Assembly: GCA_003250235.1 (NCBI GenBank) | Contig: QKGY01000210.1 | Span: 1 to 8,514, forward strand | Source of the DNA: Desulfuromonadaceae bacterium | GTDB taxonomy: Bacteria > Desulfobacterota > Desulfuromonadia > Desulfuromonadales > SZUA-540 | DNA: 8,514 nucleotides | Direction of reading: 5' to 3' | Made by a program: the position numbers and the translations under genes | Shown here: one piece after another, positions 6,015 through 8,514 of the stretch | Numbering within the stretch: position 1 is the stretch's first letter | Layout of the letters: each line of letters starts with the position of its first letter | Notes under the pieces: generated by a model | What the model saw: the letters and a program-made list of their open reading frames with translations, nothing else | The model's database searches: none | Told to the model about the DNA's origin: nothing

Positions 6015-7237
6015 ATCTGACCGTCCTGCTGATTTTCCTCTTCGTCTATCTCGGCATGATCCTCGGCCGGCTCCCCGGCCTGGCCCTCGACCGCACCGGC
6101 ATCGCCCTGCTGGGCGCCTTGTTGCTGCTGGTGAGCGATCAGGTCACCCTCACACAGGCCTGGATGGCGGTGGATGTACCAACCATCGCGCTGCTTTTTG
6201 GACTGATGGTCGTCTCGGCCCAGTTCCGCCTCGGCGGCTTCTACAGTCGCCTAACCTCCAGCATCGCCAAGGCCGAACGCACCCCCGAGGGGCTGCTGGC
6301 CCTGCTGGTATCGGTCTGCGGTCTGCTTTCGGCTCTGCTGGCGAATGACATCGTCTGCCTGGCCATGGCCCCCCTGCTGGTGGAAGGGTGCCTGCGCCGC
6401 CGTCTCGACCCCCGACCGTTCCTGCTGGCCCTGGCTTGCGCCTCAAACGTCGGTTCGGCAGCGACCCTGATCGGCAATCCCCAAAACATGCTGATCGGCC
6501 AGAGCCTGAACCTCTCCTTCGCCGGCTACCTGGTCGACGGCGGCATTCCCTCGCTGCTCGGCCTCGTTCTGACCTGGGCCATCATCGCCCGCAGCTACCG
6601 CGGGCGATGGCAGGCCGATCAGCTCCCTCCCGAGGTCGAGGCCCCTCCCTTCGATGTCTGGCAGACCGGCAAGGGGATGCTGGTCCTCGTCGGCCTGGTG
6701 GCAGCCTTTCTTCTGGTCTCCTGGCCCAGAGAACTGGTGGCTTTGGGCGCCGCAGGCCTCCTGCTCAGCAGCCGCCGCATGGCCTCGCGCAGAATTCTTG
6801 CCTTGGTCGACTGGCAACTGCTGATCCTGTTCATCGGCCTGTTCGTCGTTAACCACGCCCTATCGGCGTCGGGCCTTCTCGACCGGGGGATACAGACCCT
6901 CGGCGATTCGGGGATTGATCTTTCTTCCCCCGGCTGGCTGTTCGCTCTCACGGTTCCGCTGTCCAACCTGGTCTCCAACGTCCCGGCGACCATGCTGCTG
7001 CTGCCGACGGCTACCCACCCGCTCTCCGGGCCCGTCCTGGCCCTGGCCAGCACCCTGGCAGGAAATCTGTTTATCGTCGGCAGCATCGCCAATATCATCG
7101 TCATCGACCAGGCCGCCCGCACCGGGATTGCCATCGGCTGGCGCGAGCATGCCCGTATCGGCATCCCGGTCACCCTGGCAACCCTGGCCATCGCCGCGCT
7201 CTGGCTGTGGCTGAGAGCGTCCTGGTTGCCCCTCTGA
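6011..7237 (+). CDS. SLC13/ArsB-NhaD type anion permease
   Basis: This 408-residue polytopic inner-membrane protein belongs to the ion transporter superfamily that contains ArsB, NhaD, SLC13 and the E. coli YbiR-like permeases. Two inverted structural halves are visible from matching signature pairs: A-N-D-I-V (111-115) with SNVGSAATLIGNPQN (145-159) in the first half, and LSNLVSNVPA (317-326) with G-N-L-F-I-V-G-S-I-A-N (351-361) in the second. These are the re-entrant loops that bind substrate and the coupling ion. About ten hydrophobic segments are present, and a polar loop at about 196-220 separates the halves. The substrate cannot be read from sequence; dicarboxylate, sulfate, arsenite or Na+/H+ exchange all occur in the superfamily. 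No arsR or arsC is nearby, which argues weakly against arsenite. Its ATG overlaps the MscS stop, and no independent Shine-Dalgarno is evident, so translation is probably coupled. Confidence 0.87.
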   Translation: MNLTVLLIFLFVYLGMILGRLPGLALDRTGIALLGALLLLVSDQVTLTQAWMAVDVPTIALLFGLMVVSAQFRLGGFYSRLTSSIAKAERTPEGLLALLVSVCGLLSALLANDIVCLAMAPLLVEGCLRRRLDPRPFLLALACASNVGSAATLIGNPQNMLIGQSLNLSFAGYLVDGGIPSLLGLVLTWAIIARSYRGRWQADQLPPEVEAPPFDVWQTGKGMLVLVGLVAAFLLVSWPRELVALGAAGLLLSSRRMASRRILALVDWQLLILFIGLFVVNHALSASGLLDRGIQTLGDSGIDLSSPGWLFALTVPLSNLVSNVPATMLLLPTATHPLSGPVLALASTLAGNLFIVGSIANIIVIDQAARTGIAIGWREHARIGIPVTLATLAIAALWLWLRASWLPL

Positions 7238-7247
7238 ACCCGCCTCT

Positions 7248-7251
7248 GGAG
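7248..7251 (+). promoter_or_regulatory. Ribosome binding site of the photolyase gene
   Basis: GGAG with a 5-base spacer precedes the ATG at 7257. The 19-base gap after the permease stop has no room for a terminator and a new promoter, so the photolyase is probably read through from the operon. Confidence 0.55.
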
Positions 7252-7256
7252 CATTT

Positions 7257-8514
7257 ATGGCCCAGGTACCCGAATCGCGCATCCGCCCACTCAATACCCG
7301 CCCTTCCCGGCCCAATGGCGCCTATGTCCTCTACTGGATGATCGCCAGCCGGCGCCCGACATGGAACTTCGCCCTGCAGCGCGCTATTGAATGGGCCCAG
7401 CATTTCCATCGCCCGCTACTGATCCTCGAACCGCTGTCCTGCACCACCCCCTGGGCCAGCGATCGCCTGCACCGCTTCATCCTCGAAGGGATGGCCGACA
7501 ACGCCCGACACTTTCAGGAGCAGCTCGTCACCTACTACCCCTACGTGGAACCGGCTCCCGGAGACGGAGACGGACTGCTTGCCTTTCTGGCCCGCCACGC
7601 CTGTCTGGTTGTCAGCGACGACTTTCCCTGTTTCATCATCCCCGGCATGCTCCAAGAAGCCGCTGCAACCCTCGACGTTCCCCTTGAGGCGGTCGATTCT
7701 AACGGCATCTTCCCCATGCGCGCCACCGAGACGCTCTATCCATCGGCATACGCCTTTCGTCGGGCACTGCAAAAGGTTTTGCCCGGATATCTTCTGGAGA
7801 AACCCGATTCGGACCCTCTTCACGGCAAGCGCCTGCGGACCCTCCCGGCTCTTCCACAGGAGCTTGTGGAGCGCTGGCCCGCCTGTCCCACGAATCGCCT
7901 GCAGCGTCCCGAATCGGTACTCGCCGATCTGCCGATTGACCACCAGATACCGGCCGGGATTCAGCGTGGAGGGTCCCGTGCTGCCGAAGCAACCCTGGCC
8001 GGCTTCCTTAGTGAAAAGCTGGCCCGCTATGCCGAGTGCCGCAACGAACCGGGTCTCGACGTCACCAGCGGACTCTCGCCGTATCTGCATTTCGGCCACA
8101 TCAGCACGCACCGGATCTGCGACGATCTCTTGCGTCTGAAAAATTGGTCCCCCGGCTGTCTCGCAGAAAAACCGCGCGGGCAAAAGGAGGGCTGGTGGGG
8201 ACTCGATCCCAGCGCCGAGGCCTTTCTCGACCAGCTCATCACCTGGCGTGAACTCGGTTTCAATATGTGCGCCCTCAACCCGCACTACGACCGGTACGAA
8301 TCCCTTCCCCACTGGGCCCGTCAAACCCTTGAAGCCCACGAGGAGGATCCCAGGCCGTATCTCTATTCCCTGGAAGAATTCGCCCATGGCGCCACCCACG
8401 ATCCGCTGTGGAATGCCGCCCAGAAGCAGCTGCTGCGCGAGGGACGCCTACACAACTACCTGCGCATGCTGTGGGGGAAGAAGATTCTCGAATGGACCCG
8501 CCATCCGCGCGAAG
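7257..8514 (+). CDS. phr: Class II CPD photolyase (deoxyribodipyrimidine photo-lyase), 3' end outside the window
   Basis: This is a light-driven, FAD-dependent enzyme that splits cyclobutane pyrimidine dimers in DNA. The open frame runs 419 codons to the edge with no stop; class II enzymes usually have about 450-480 residues, so a few dozen are missing. The N-terminal alpha/beta domain opens with VLYWMIASRRPTWNFAL (24-40), the class II form of the Y-W-M-x-x-x-R motif. The FAD domain includes SGLSPYLHFGHIS (271-283), TWRELGFN (329-336), HDPLWNAAQ (381-389), the R-x-H-N-Y-L-R-M segment (397-404) and W-G-K-K-I-L-E-W (406-413). Trp385, Trp406 and Trp413 have the same spacing (21 and 7) as the electron-transfer triad Trp360/Trp381/Trp388 that I recall for Methanosarcina mazei CPDII. 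The class assignment is firm. It is placed last in a run of transport genes with which it has no obvious functional link. Confidence 0.93.
   Translation, partial: MAQVPESRIRPLNTRPSRPNGAYVLYWMIASRRPTWNFALQRAIEWAQHFHRPLLILEPLSCTTPWASDRLHRFILEGMADNARHFQEQLVTYYPYVEPAPGDGDGLLAFLARHACLVVSDDFPCFIIPGMLQEAAATLDVPLEAVDSNGIFPMRATETLYPSAYAFRRALQKVLPGYLLEKPDSDPLHGKRLRTLPALPQELVERWPACPTNRLQRPESVLADLPIDHQIPAGIQRGGSRAAEATLAGFLSEKLARYAECRNEPGLDVTSGLSPYLHFGHISTHRICDDLLRLKNWSPGCLAEKPRGQKEGWWGLDPSAEAFLDQLITWRELGFNMCALNPHYDRYESLPHWARQTLEAHEEDPRPYLYSLEEFAHGATHDPLWNAAQKQLLREGRLHNYLRMLWGKKILEWTRHPRE

Noticed and set aside
7416..8399. Minus-strand open frame opposite the photolyase
   Set aside because: The plus strand encodes all class II photolyase motifs over the same span.

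Overview
The window looks like chromosomal DNA of a GC-rich anaerobic deltaproteobacterium, most likely of the Desulfuromonas/Geobacter/Pelobacter group. This is an inference from protein style: a CorA of the Thermotoga/Geobacter type, an acetate kinase N-terminus ending in the LFDWKK pattern I associate with Geobacter enzymes, a class II photolyase, and an ATPase next to an MscS channel. No 16S rRNA, tRNA, CRISPR array, IS element or phage gene is visible.

Left block, minus strand: bases 1-80 hold the first 26 codons of an acetate kinase gene (ackA) that continues off the left edge. Upstream of it, 174-1457 is a complete Ste24/M48 family membrane zinc protease. The 93 bases between them contain an AT-rich dyad but no convincing terminator.

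A divergent intergenic region (1458-1632) separates this from the right block. It holds a candidate promoter for the plus-strand genes, several short dyads and a spaced direct repeat.

Right block, plus strand, tightly packed and probably one operon: corA (1633-2695, magnesium/cobalt channel, broken by a frameshift at about 2461); a 792-residue P-loop ATPase with a large uncharacterised helical N-terminal half (2754-5132); an MscS family mechanosensitive channel (5145-6014); an SLC13/ArsB-NhaD type anion permease (6011-7237, overlapping the channel gene by ATGA); and a class II CPD photolyase (7257 to the right edge, unfinished). Four of the five genes are membrane transport proteins or sit directly beside them, so the common theme is ion and osmotic homeostasis. 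The photolyase looks like a passenger.

Most worth a second look: the ATPase-MscS pair, which may be an ATP-dependent channel control module; the corA frame break, which lies exactly at the foot of a perfect 8-bp hairpin and at a 4-residue gap against typical CorA; and several substitutions in the normally near-invariant first loop of the acetate kinase.
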